Source: Bog-257 sp963805985
Lineage (GTDB): Bacteria > Acidobacteriota > Terriglobia > Terriglobales > Acidobacteriaceae
Reading direction: 5' to 3'
Length of the DNA stretch: 64,000 nucleotides
Assembly: GCA_963805985.1 (NCBI GenBank)
Contig: CAWDWG010000006.1
Location: 1 to 64,000, forward strand
Below the pieces are notes generated by a model, which saw only the letters and a list, made by a program, of their open reading frames with translations, was not told the DNA's origin and did not search any database. The stretch's first letter is position 1; every line of letters begins with the position of its first letter. Shown here piece by piece: positions 54,902 through 62,920 of the stretch. Made by a program: the position numbers and the translations under genes.

Positions 54902-56509
54902 TCATCCGTTAACGACCGGATTTCCCACGCTCACCTGCCGAAAGTTCTTAACCACTGACGGCGCCGGGATCATACGCGCCGCAATAGCAGCGCTGGCGAG
55001 CGCGAGAGCCGCACAGATCCACATCACCAGCCGGAAGCTGAAAACGAACGAGCCAACAATCGAAGACTCGATGGCGGCCGCGGTCTGCGAGTCAACATCA
55101 GGAGGCGCCTTCAACGCAGCCAATCTGCCCGCGTCCGATTGCAACTCAGCTCGTACCCCGGGCTGCATCGTCACCGCTGCCAATTGGCGATTCAGCTGTT
55201 GACGGAATGCCGTCACCATCACGATGCCGAGGACCGCGATTGCGAGAAGCGAGGCCACGCGTGCGACCGCATTGTTGATCCCCGATGCCGTCCCTGCCCG
55301 ATCCTGATCCACGGATCCCATGATTACCGTGGTCAGGGGTGCGATGCTGACCGCCATCCCTAGACCAAGGACGACTACCGCCGGGAAAAACGTGCTCCAG
55401 TAGCTGCCACCGATTGATGGCACCGAGAACAGCAGGAATCCGAAGGCGGCGATCACCGGACCAACGATGAGCGGCAGTCTGGCTCCGTATCGACCAACCA
55501 GGCCTCCCGACCAACGCGACAACAGAAAGACAATGAGGATCATGGGCAACATGGCAGCGCCAGCCATGGTTGCCGAGTATTGCTGCACTTGAATGAGGTC
55601 CAACGGAAGCAGGAAGAAGAAAATTCCAATGGCGGCGTAGAAGGCGAACGTAAGCAGGTTCGCGCCGCGAAAGGCGGGTGATCGAAACAAGCTCAATGGG
55701 ACCATCGGCGTGGCTGCGGACGCTTCGATGCGTTGAAAGGCGACCGTCGCGACCACACCAACGAACAGGCTTGCAAGAACCAGGGGATGGGTCCATCCCA
55801 GCCGCGTGGATTCGATGAAGGCGAAGGTCAGTCCTGTCAGGCTCAATGTGACCGCAATTGCGCCCGGCCAATCGATTCCCTCATACTGCCGGCTGCTGCT
55901 CTCGGGAACACACCAGAAGCTGGTCAATAACACGGCAACTGCCAAAGGGACGTTGAGAAAGAATGCCCAGCGCCACGACAGATGCTCGATAAGCCATCCG
56001 CCCAGGACAGGCCCAATCGCCGTGGTAATCGCGGTCGATCCAGACCAGGTACCAATGGCGCGACCGCGGTCTTGCTCGCCGAAAGAGGAGCTGATCAAAG
56101 CCAGGCTGCCAGGAACGAGAAAGGCAGCGCCAATCCCCTGAATCGTGCGCGCAGCGATGAGTTGCGTGATGCTGGAAGAGAGGCCACAGGCGACAGACGC
56201 AATTGTGAAAAGCACAGCCCCGAGCAGAAACATTCGCCTGCGGCCGAAGAGGTCTCCCATTGACCCACCAACCAGGATCAACGCAGCAAGGGCCAAGCCG
56301 TAGGATTCCACCACCCACTGCACTCCAACCACGCCGGCGCCAAAGCTGTTTTGCAAAGCAGGCAGCGCCACGTTGACCACCGTGCTGTCAATGAAGGCCA
56401 TGCTGGAAGCAAGGATGGTCGCGACCAGGACCCACGTGCCGTGCTCCTGGCGACAAGGCACGGTTGCGATGTGTGAGCGGACTACTGCTTCATCGCAAGG
56501 CGGTTTCAT
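54902..56509 (-). CDS. DHA2-family (EmrB/QacA-like) MFS drug:H+ antiporter
   Basis: About 535 residues from ATG 56,509, in frame with an upstream extension that lacks transporter features. Fourteen hydrophobic segments can be counted. Diagnostic motifs: FIDSTVVNVALPAL (motif D1 of DHA2), GGSMGDLFGRRRMFLLG (motif A), RTIQGIGAAFLVPGSLALIS (motif B) and GSTAITTAIGPVLGGWL (motif C). The family exports drugs, dyes or other lipophilic compounds with proton antiport. Its substrate is unknown. It is convergent with the aminotransferase gene and could export that operon's product, though there is no direct evidence. Confidence 0.92.
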   Translation of the reverse strand: MKPPCDEAVVRSHIATVPCRQEHGTWVLVATILASSMAFIDSTVVNVALPALQNSFGAGVVGVQWVVESYGLALAALILVGGSMGDLFGRRRMFLLGAVLFTIASVACGLSSSITQLIAARTIQGIGAAFLVPGSLALISSSFGEQDRGRAIGTWSGSTAITTAIGPVLGGWLIEHLSWRWAFFLNVPLAVAVLLTSFWCVPESSSRQYEGIDWPGAIAVTLSLTGLTFAFIESTRLGWTHPLVLASLFVGVVATVAFQRIEASAATPMVPLSLFRSPAFRGANLLTFAFYAAIGIFFFLLPLDLIQVQQYSATMAGAAMLPMILIVFLLSRWSGGLVGRYGARLPLIVGPVIAAFGFLLFSVPSIGGSYWSTFFPAVVVLGLGMAVSIAPLTTVIMGSVDQDRAGTASGINNAVARVASLLAIAVLGIVMVTAFRQQLNRQLAAVTMQPGVRAELQSDAGRLAALKAPPDVDSQTAAAIESSIVGSFVFSFRLVMWICAALALASAAIAARMIPAPSVVKNFRQVSVGNPVVNG

Positions 56510-56578
56510 GCGAGTAATAGATGTATTCTTCGGGAAAGCAGGTTCGCGGAGTGCTGACGGGAAGTGCGCGCGACCCAA

Positions 56579-56894
56579 AGCGGTTTATTCACCACCCATT
56601 CGGCTTCGCTCAGGGCAGGCTCAGCACGGAAAACACGGAAGTTTTGAAAATGAACTTCTGACTTCCTTTCTGTTGGCTTCATTCTCGTTGACTTCTTTTC
56701 CGTGCCTTCCGTGCTTCCGTGGTGAATCCCGTTCTCTCGATGGAGCCGACGCCTGAGCGCTGGCAAACCCCCGATGCCCCGTTCCGCGTCGTGGCGATTT
56801 TCCGCTTGACGTTCTATGCTACCCTCGACGGCAGGTCGAGAGGGTAGGATGCCATGCATTATTCTCGCGGCCGAGCTGTCGCCCTCTGCTTGCG
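56579..56894. other. Intergenic region with CACGGAA-type repeats
   Basis: No gene is seen. About 56,617-56,730 contains an inverted arrangement of CACGGAA words (AGCACGGAAAACACGGAAG on one side, TTCCGTGCCTTCCGTGCTTC on the other) flanking an AT-richer core. Versions of this block are widespread between genes in many soil genomes. The promoter of the histidine kinase gene should lie in the right part. Confidence 0.5.
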
Positions 56895-58805
56895 ATGTCG
56901 GCATTGACCCGAAAATACGTTGCCGGCCCGGCCATAGTTGCGGTTCTGGTCCTGGTGTTGGTGTCGCTCACATATCTGCAATACAAATGGGCCAAGCAGG
57001 TGAGCGCTGCCACGCGCGCTCACGTTACCGCCGATCTACGCAAATCCATCCTGGGTTGGCATCTCGACCTGTTTCGAAGTTTGGCCGGTGCTCCGGTGGC
57101 GCTGCGGCTAAATGCTGAGCCGGAGGAATATCAGGATCGGAAAGCGTATGCCGATCGCTATCAGGAGTGGAGAGCCAGGGCTTCCTACCCGCACATCATT
57201 TCCAATATCTACATCTGGGACGTGAACGAAAAACGTCACGCTCCCATGCTGCGCCTGAATGCTGCAACCGGCAGCTTTGAACCCGTGCCTTGGCCGGAAA
57301 AGTTCGACTCTCTGCGCAGGCGATTACAGAGAGCCTCCTCCTCGCTGGAGTTGGCGATCGCCGGCTCTTCTTCTCCCGAGGAGTTTTTTGCCGACCATCC
57401 TCAGCAAGACAGGCCATTCGAAACCGGCGGATATACCGATGACTCGCTCGGAGGTTGGGTCTTCGATCCGCGGATTCCCGCCATATTTCACCCGGTCGCG
57501 CACGAAATGCCGCGTGCCGGCAACAAGCAACCGCGTGAACCATTGAGCGCCGACTGGGTAGTCATCGAATACGACCCCGAATTCCTTGGCAAACAGGTCC
57601 TGCCTGAACTTGCACGGCGTTATTTCGCCGGACGGGATGGCTTGGAATATCAATTAAGAGTTATCTCCGGGCTGAATCCATCATCGCTCATTTATTCGTC
57701 GGATCCATCGGCCCAAACCGAGCGGCCGGACGTCACCATGAATCTTTTCGCGCGCCAGCAACCGGCGTCGCTGGAGCCGCCAATCATTTTCACGGAGGAT
57801 CGCACGGGTGATGCGGAAGCCCACGATTACAGCGCCTACGATAAGAGTTACGACTTCCGCGGCGCGTTCTGGTTTCCTGTCATCCCGGGCGCAGGCAAGG
57901 GCGAGGACTGGTATTTGCTCGTCAAGTATCGCCACGGCTCGCTCGCCGAAATGTTCACCCACATGTGGCACCGGGACCTGAGCATCAGCTTCGGGATTCT
58001 ATTGCTGCTGGTACTAAGCATGGGGCTCGTGTTGCTGGCTAGCCAGCGAGCACAGCATCTGGCACAACTTCAAGTGGATTTCGTGGCGGGTGTCTCGCAC
58101 GACTTGCGGACGCCGTTGGCCGTGATGACCCTTGCTGCCGACAATCTCGCCGACGGGCTCGTTCAAGGGCGCGATGCGGTGATGCAGTATGGTGTGAGAC
58201 TTCAAGGTCAGGCTCGGCAGTTGACGGAGCGAGTGGAACAGATTCTGGCGTTCGCGGCTTTGGAACGCAAGGTGACGAAGTACGTCGTTCGGCCGGTTGA
58301 AGTGAGCGCGGTGATCGACACGGCTTTGCGCAATACTGCAGATCTGATTGACGATGCCGGCGTGGTGGTCGACACCAACATCGAAGCCGACCTGCCTCCC
58401 ATCTTGACCGACCCTGATGGACTGGCCCAGGTTATGCAGAATTTAATAACCAATGCCGTGAAATACAGTGGTGAAGATAGATGGCTGGGAATCCGCGCCG
58501 GGAGTGCACAATTAAATGGCGATCGAGCCGAGATTCAGATTGTGGTGGAAGACCGTGGTATTGGGATCGATCACAAGGAACTGGAGCGCATTTTTGAGCC
58601 TTTCTATCGTAGTCCCGATGTAGTCGCCAAGCAGATTCGCGGAACAGGGCTCGGTTTGACGTTGGCAAAGCGGACGATGCAGCAACTGGGCGGATCGCTT
58701 TCGGTTGCCAGTATTCCCAAGCGTGGTACTACCTTCATTTTGCACATTCCGACTGGGCCTCGGAAGATGGCCGGACTAGCCGTCGAAAGTATCGCGGCAT
58801 CTTAG
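56895..58805 (+). CDS. Sensor histidine kinase
   Basis: 636 residues. The first helix (AIVAVLVLVLVSLTYLQYKW) is followed by a ~310-residue periplasmic sensor region of unknown fold. The second helix (SISFGILLLLVLSMGLVLLA) leads directly into the H-box DFVAGVSHDLRTPLAVMTLA with the phospho-acceptor His; no HAMP domain is obvious. ATPase motifs: NLITNAVKYSG (N-box), EDRGIGI (G1), FEPFYRSPDV (F-box) and RGTGLGLTLAKR (G2). The response regulator follows after 9 nt. An HPK1-type kinase with an unidentified envelope signal. Confidence 0.93.
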   Translation: MSALTRKYVAGPAIVAVLVLVLVSLTYLQYKWAKQVSAATRAHVTADLRKSILGWHLDLFRSLAGAPVALRLNAEPEEYQDRKAYADRYQEWRARASYPHIISNIYIWDVNEKRHAPMLRLNAATGSFEPVPWPEKFDSLRRRLQRASSSLELAIAGSSSPEEFFADHPQQDRPFETGGYTDDSLGGWVFDPRIPAIFHPVAHEMPRAGNKQPREPLSADWVVIEYDPEFLGKQVLPELARRYFAGRDGLEYQLRVISGLNPSSLIYSSDPSAQTERPDVTMNLFARQQPASLEPPIIFTEDRTGDAEAHDYSAYDKSYDFRGAFWFPVIPGAGKGEDWYLLVKYRHGSLAEMFTHMWHRDLSISFGILLLLVLSMGLVLLASQRAQHLAQLQVDFVAGVSHDLRTPLAVMTLAADNLADGLVQGRDAVMQYGVRLQGQARQLTERVEQILAFAALERKVTKYVVRPVEVSAVIDTALRNTADLIDDAGVVVDTNIEADLPPILTDPDGLAQVMQNLITNAVKYSGEDRWLGIRAGSAQLNGDRAEIQIVVEDRGIGIDHKELERIFEPFYRSPDVVAKQIRGTGLGLTLAKRTMQQLGGSLSVASIPKRGTTFILHIPTGPRKMAGLAVESIAAS

Positions 58806-58814
58806 AATCGCTCC

Positions 58815-59498
58815 ATGCGCACGAGAATCCTCCTGATCGAAGATGAAGCCAACATGAGAGCGCTGCTGGCAGACCGCCTGCTGAGCGAAGACTACGCCGT
58901 CGATTGCGCCAGTGATGGCAATGGGGGGCTCGAAAAAGCAACCTCTACAGCGTATGACCTGATCATCCTCGACCTGATGCTGCCCGGGATGAGCGGCCTT
59001 GAAGTATGCCGCCAGATACGACTCGCAGGAATGGCTACACCGATCCTGATCCTTACCGCGCGAGGACAAATCGAAGATAAAGTCACGGGATTCCACCTCG
59101 GTGCCGACGATTATGTTACGAAGCCGTTCGAAGTCAGGGAGATTCTCGCCAGAATCCAAGCTTTGCTGCGGCGATCAGCGCGGACGGAAAGTAACCTCGA
59201 TGTCTACCAGTTTGGACCGTTGCGCATTGATCTGGCCGGTACCGAAGTTATGTTGAATGGCGCGGCCGTGAACATCTCGGCTCGTGAGTTCGAGCTGCTT
59301 CGATACCTGGTTCTTCATCGCGGAAAAACAGTTACGCGGGAGGAACTGTTGAAGGAAGTGTGGGGTTACTCCGCGGATGCCTACACCCGGACGGTAGACG
59401 TCCACATAGCCAGCCTGCGCACCAAGTTGGGAGCTGATTCGGAACGCCCCAGCCTGATTCAGACAGTGAAAGGAATCGGCTACAAGTTTAATGCGTGA
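58815..59498 (+). CDS. OmpR/PhoB-family response regulator
   Basis: 227 residues. Receiver: LIEDEANMR acidic pocket, phospho-Asp in DLIILDLMLPGMSG, Thr/Lys in ILTARG and YVTKPFEVRE. The winged-helix effector shows INISAREFELLRYLVLHRG-like sequence (VNISAREFELLRYLV), TVTREELLKEVWGY, and the recognition helix RTVDVHIASLRTKLG, then IQTVKGIGYKF. It pairs with the kinase 9 nt upstream and binds DNA as a phosphorylated dimer. The 260 bp after it show no gene. Confidence 0.95.
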   Translation: MRTRILLIEDEANMRALLADRLLSEDYAVDCASDGNGGLEKATSTAYDLIILDLMLPGMSGLEVCRQIRLAGMATPILILTARGQIEDKVTGFHLGADDYVTKPFEVREILARIQALLRRSARTESNLDVYQFGPLRIDLAGTEVMLNGAAVNISAREFELLRYLVLHRGKTVTREELLKEVWGYSADAYTRTVDVHIASLRTKLGADSERPSLIQTVKGIGYKFNA

Positions 59499-59758
59499 AG
59501 TCAGCCGCGTGAAAATGTCGATGAGTTGTCAGCGATGTCGAGTTCGTGCTGACGCCGAGTAGCGCTACTTCCCTCTATCTTCCTTCGGGGGAGATTTTAC
59601 CTAGATCTTACACGCCGCTGCCGGTCGTCCAAGTAGCTTAGCGAAGGGCAAGGTTTCTGCCGTCGTGCAGGTTCTAGCTGCGAAGCTTGCGTCACTTCCT
59701 CTGACTGACCGACGGCAAACCTTCCCTATTCGCCTGGGATGATACAGGGGCCATCCCA

Positions 59759-60145
59759 ATGGGCGATAAGCACGCAGCGATCCTTGACTGGCTCTCTTCC
59801 GCAAGAATCGCTGCGTGTAGCTTTCATAATCCGCAGGCACCAGGACTCACTCATTCCAACATGGCAGAAGCGAATCTTTCCGAGATCGATCTCGATGCAA
59901 GTTCTGCGCTGGATGTGCCAGGCAGATTTGCGCTAGCTGACAAGATCGTTGCCCTCTGCCGCAGTGGAGCTTTGCCATCGCCGTTCGCAGTGAACGATAT
60001 CCGCAGACATTTCCACGACGATTACACCGAGAATCACATCCGCAGCGTAATGGCCAACTACTGCAGCGGCACTGGATATTGGGCGACGGAGAGTCGCACG
60101 GCGCGTTTCAAGCGGCACTCCCGCGGCAAATATCTCTGCCTCTAG
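59759..60145 (+). CDS. Small hypothetical protein, winged-helix-like C-terminus
   Basis: 128 residues from ATG 59,759, or 94 from ATG 59,861; no clear ribosome-binding site decides. The C-terminal region NDIRRHFHDDYTENHIRSVM and WATESRTARFKRHSRGKYLC looks like a compact helical DNA-contacting domain similar to small domains found near nucleases and regulators. Family not certain. It is convergent with the receiver gene at 60,167. Confidence 0.55.
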   Translation: MGDKHAAILDWLSSARIAACSFHNPQAPGLTHSNMAEANLSEIDLDASSALDVPGRFALADKIVALCRSGALPSPFAVNDIRRHFHDDYTENHIRSVMANYCSGTGYWATESRTARFKRHSRGKYLCL

Positions 60146-60166
60146 TTTCGCTCTTTCAAAATCCAT

Positions 60167-60580
60167 CTACTGGGCGTCGCTCGGCAACGTCTCGCTGTCG
60201 GGACCGAGTTCTTCCGCGGGTGGTCTATCCAGGACCGCCGCAATCTCAGCCAGGAATGCGGCCGGAGCCCGGCCCTTGATCAGAACAAGGTCCGCCTTCA
60301 GACCCGACGGCGGTTCCGGAGCGCCAGTGAGCAGCACCACCCGGATTTGAGGATCGTGGCTCTTGATCGCATTCGTGATCTGCGCACCTGTAAAGCGCGG
60401 CAGAAAGGCGTCGGCTATGACCAGGTCGACGCGGCGGCGGTGAAGAATGCGCAGCGCATCCTCACCGGAGAATGCGGTCAGGACATCATATCCGGCAGTT
60501 GAGAGAACCAGGCGGCGCGCCATCAACGCTTTGGGATCGTCATCAACGCACAAAACAACTCTCGGTTTTGCTTCAGACAA
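60167..60580 (-). CDS. Single-domain response regulator (receiver only)
   Basis: 137 residues. The receiver motifs are VLCVDDDPKALMARR, phospho-Asp in VDLVIADAFLPRFTG, Thr in VVLLTGAP and Lys in LVLIKGRAP. The following tail is short, acidic and has no output domain. Such proteins act by protein contact or in phosphorelays. Its partner kinase is not identified. Crp/Fnr and a second receiver lie upstream on the same strand. Confidence 0.85.
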   Translation of the reverse strand: MSEAKPRVVLCVDDDPKALMARRLVLSTAGYDVLTAFSGEDALRILHRRRVDLVIADAFLPRFTGAQITNAIKSHDPQIRVVLLTGAPEPPSGLKADLVLIKGRAPAAFLAEIAAVLDRPPAEELGPDSETLPSDAQ

Positions 60581-60740
60581 AGAAACTTCTCCAATGCAAA
60601 TCAGAACGTCTTCTCGCTGAGATTTTCAGCACTTGGATCGCGCGTTTGCAGGCGGCGACGTAGCAGTCACAGGGGTCCACACAAACCGCCAGCCATCAGG
60701 AAGGATCGGGAGCAATTCAGAAGTGCCCGGGAAAACTGAA

Positions 60741-60763
60741 GAGCCACGTATTGCAGTGGCTCT
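60741..60763. terminator. 7-bp hairpin in a gene-free gap
   Basis: GAGCCAC and GTGGCTC pair across GTATTGCA. It lies in the 318-bp gap (60,581-60,898) between the Crp/Fnr gene and the receiver gene; it has no U-tract. Nothing else is recognised in the gap. Confidence 0.4.
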
Positions 60764-60898
60764 CCGGCTTGCGTATCCAACTCCAATCAGTCACTGGAAG
60801 ACAGGTTGGTTGCCACTCTGTAGAGGATCATCACACGGGTCAAAGTCGGTCGTCGTTGTCCGACTGCAAGCACGAGGTTGCGCGAGCGCAAGGAAAGA

Positions 60899-61591
60899 TT
60901 AGAGGTCCTGTAGCAGCAGGCGTTCGGGAGAAGGCAGCAGGACCTTTCCCCTGCTCTTCGCCAGCATGCCGGTGCGCTGCCATTCGTTGATGAGACGGCT
61001 CACGGTGAAAGGAGTGATATTAGCTGCGACCGCCAACTCCTCATTACGAACCAACAGCTCAATTCCGCCACTCACTCTGCGACCCACTCCACTGGCGAGG
61101 TTGACCAGGACCTCGGCCAGCCGCTGGCGTGCGGTGTGGCAGCTCAGTGCAACTTGAGCGGCGATACTCATGTTGAGATAGTCGGCTGCGATCGACAACG
61201 CATTGTCCAGCAGCTTCGGATATTTGACGACGAACTCCCGCAAACTCTTGCGGTCCCACACCAGGACGTGGCTCTCGACGACAGCTTCCGTACTCACGAC
61301 ATACTCCGATTCACGCACTACCATCGCCATGCCACCGAACATCTCACCGGGCGGATACGAGTGGACGTGCATCTTCAGCCCGCCCTGAGTGAGGAAGAAG
61401 CTGCGAGCGCCTCCGCTAAGGACCATGTACAGACGCGTTGCTGGATGGCCCTGGTTGGTGACTACGGAGTTCGCCAGGAAACGAAGTTGTCTTGCAGTGG
61501 CAAGGATCTCGCGGATATGAGAGGGATCGAGATCTTCCAGGAACGGCGGCCTCAGCTTCGCGACCGTTTTCAGCAGCTCTGGGGTCGTCAT
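60899..61591 (-). CDS. Crp/Fnr-family transcriptional regulator
   Basis: 230 residues from ATG 61,591, with AAAGG upstream; the frame extends further but without family sequence. The cyclic-nucleotide-fold sensor has NSVVTNQGHPATRLYMVLSG and PPGEMFGGMAMVVRESEYVV. The usual FGE-x(n)-RxA phosphate cassette is not conserved (FGGMAMVVRESEYVVS), so cAMP binding is doubtful. No Fnr-type Cys cluster is visible. The helix-turn-helix is EELAVAANITPFTVSRLINEW. It responds to an unknown cue. Confidence 0.88.
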   Translation of the reverse strand: MTTPELLKTVAKLRPPFLEDLDPSHIREILATARQLRFLANSVVTNQGHPATRLYMVLSGGARSFFLTQGGLKMHVHSYPPGEMFGGMAMVVRESEYVVSTEAVVESHVLVWDRKSLREFVVKYPKLLDNALSIAADYLNMSIAAQVALSCHTARQRLAEVLVNLASGVGRRVSGGIELLVRNEELAVAANITPFTVSRLINEWQRTGMLAKSRGKVLLPSPERLLLQDL

Positions 61592-61719
61592 ATCGCGCCT
61601 TTGGGAGAATGGATACCGCGATTCTATCCTCGAACCACGATCCCCGCTAGCGGTGCATGACGTGAAAACCAAGCGGTGCTCGACCGTGGGGCAACAGCGG
61701 GCACTTATACCAACCAATC

Positions 61720-62154
61720 CTAGGATTGGGGAGCGCATCGATTGTTTCCCCGGCTAACTCTGGCGCTGATGAACTGCTGATTCTTCGTGACCGCTTCCAG
61801 CGCAGGCAAGAGATCGAGGGCGGCGTCGCACTTCAGCACGTAGCCGCGAGTGCAAACACCGCTACCGAGCGCTTCATCTACTATCGCCGGAGATTCATTG
61901 CCGCTGATAAAGAGAATGGCCGAGGTGGGAACGAGGGAACAGATGCGACGTGCGGCCTCAATGCCGTTGAGCCTCGGAAGGTCGATGTCGAGCAATATTA
62001 CGTCGGGGATCAGTTCGGCACTCTTCTGTACCGCCTCCAGACCATCCGAGGCTTCGCCTACGATCTGGAAATCCCCGCAAGTCGTCAGCATGGTGGAAAC
62101 ACAACGTCGCCACGAGCAAAAGTCATCCACCAGCAGAATACGAAAGGGCGCCAA
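61720..62154 (-). CDS. Single-domain response regulator (NarL-type receiver)
   Basis: 144 residues. Receiver motifs: ILLVDDFCSWRRCVSTML, phospho-Asp in VILLDIDLPRLNGIEAARRI, Ser in ILFISGNES and Lys in GYVLKCDAALDLLPALEAV. The C-terminus ends in a short basic tail without the LuxR helix-turn-helix of complete NarL proteins. It lies between the TfuA gene and the Crp/Fnr gene on the same strand and may be part of the same transcription unit. Confidence 0.85.
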   Translation of the reverse strand: MAPFRILLVDDFCSWRRCVSTMLTTCGDFQIVGEASDGLEAVQKSAELIPDVILLDIDLPRLNGIEAARRICSLVPTSAILFISGNESPAIVDEALGSGVCTRGYVLKCDAALDLLPALEAVTKNQQFISARVSRGNNRCAPQS

Positions 62155-62307
62155 TGTGCAAATAGTCTCCAGCCAGAATCAGAGTTCGATGCAACACCAT
62201 AAAACTGGCGGCGCCAAACAACTGTTAAAGCAATTGTCACGCGGAGTGGATCGGGTTGTCGTTGCGCCACGGCAAGTACGGAAATGCGTCAGAGCAAGGT
62301 GTTCCGG

Positions 62308-62920
62308 TTAGGCCTTGCTGATTGCAAGCAGCAACTGGCGAGCGTCGTCGGCTTTTACGTCAGGTGGAGGACAGCGCGCGAAGAAGTCTCGCAACCTGGG
62401 ACATAACTTTGCCAGCGCACTATAGGATCGGTCGGGGAAATATAGCAACTTTCATCTGCTCGACAAGATCGTTCCTCTCCCGTTCTTCGATGATCCCGGC
62501 GCCTTCGGCCATTTCCAGGCCTCGCCGGATATTCACCAGAGGTTCGGAATAATGCGCGTAGGATTCACGGTCATAGGCGAGAGCGACTTCGTCATCGCCA
62601 TCCAGAACTCCATCGCGAAACATGCGGAAGACTTCACCCACCCCGATCATGCCGAAGGAATAGGTTTCTGCGGCGCGTAAGGCACCCATGCTGGCAGCGC
62701 CAAACACTTTTATGCCGCGAGCTAGTGTAGCGATAACCTCCTTCGGGGAGACTGCCAGATTCTGAAAAAACTCTCCATCGATAATTCCAACTGTTCGTGT
62801 CTCTGCGGGTAGCTTCGCCAAATCTCCTCGGCATATCGGAGGTAAATAATTGGCGTTAAGGATGGACTCAGCTTGTGCGCGATCCAAGCTTGGGCCAAGG
62901 TAGATCGCGATGTCACGCAT
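62308..62920 (-). CDS. TfuA-family protein, one frameshift
   Basis: ATG 62,920 follows GGAAG with a 4-nt spacer and overlaps the YcaO stop by 8 nt. The TfuA core is clear: IAIYLGPSLDRAQAESIL, VGIIDGEFFQNLAVSPKEVI, VFGAASMGALRAAE, GVGEVFRMFRDGVLDGDDEV. Near 62,440 one extra base would stop the frame early; the corrected frame continues YFPDRSYSALAKLCPRLRDF to a stop at 62,308, about 204 residues. TfuA proteins partner YcaO enzymes; in studied cases the pair makes thioamide bonds in peptide backbones, with TfuA helping supply sulfur. The YcaO gene upstream confirms the pairing. Confidence 0.9.

Noticed and set aside
60899..61591. cAMP-responsive target of the CHASE2 cyclase
   Set aside because: The phosphate-binding cassette of this Crp/Fnr protein is degenerate, so it is a poor candidate compared with the two intact domains at 34,667-36,853.
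62155..62307. RiPP precursor peptide between TfuA and the receiver gene
   Set aside because: Short frames exist on both strands (for example a 37-codon one from 62,200) but lack a ribosome-binding site, a leader-core pattern and any repeated core.
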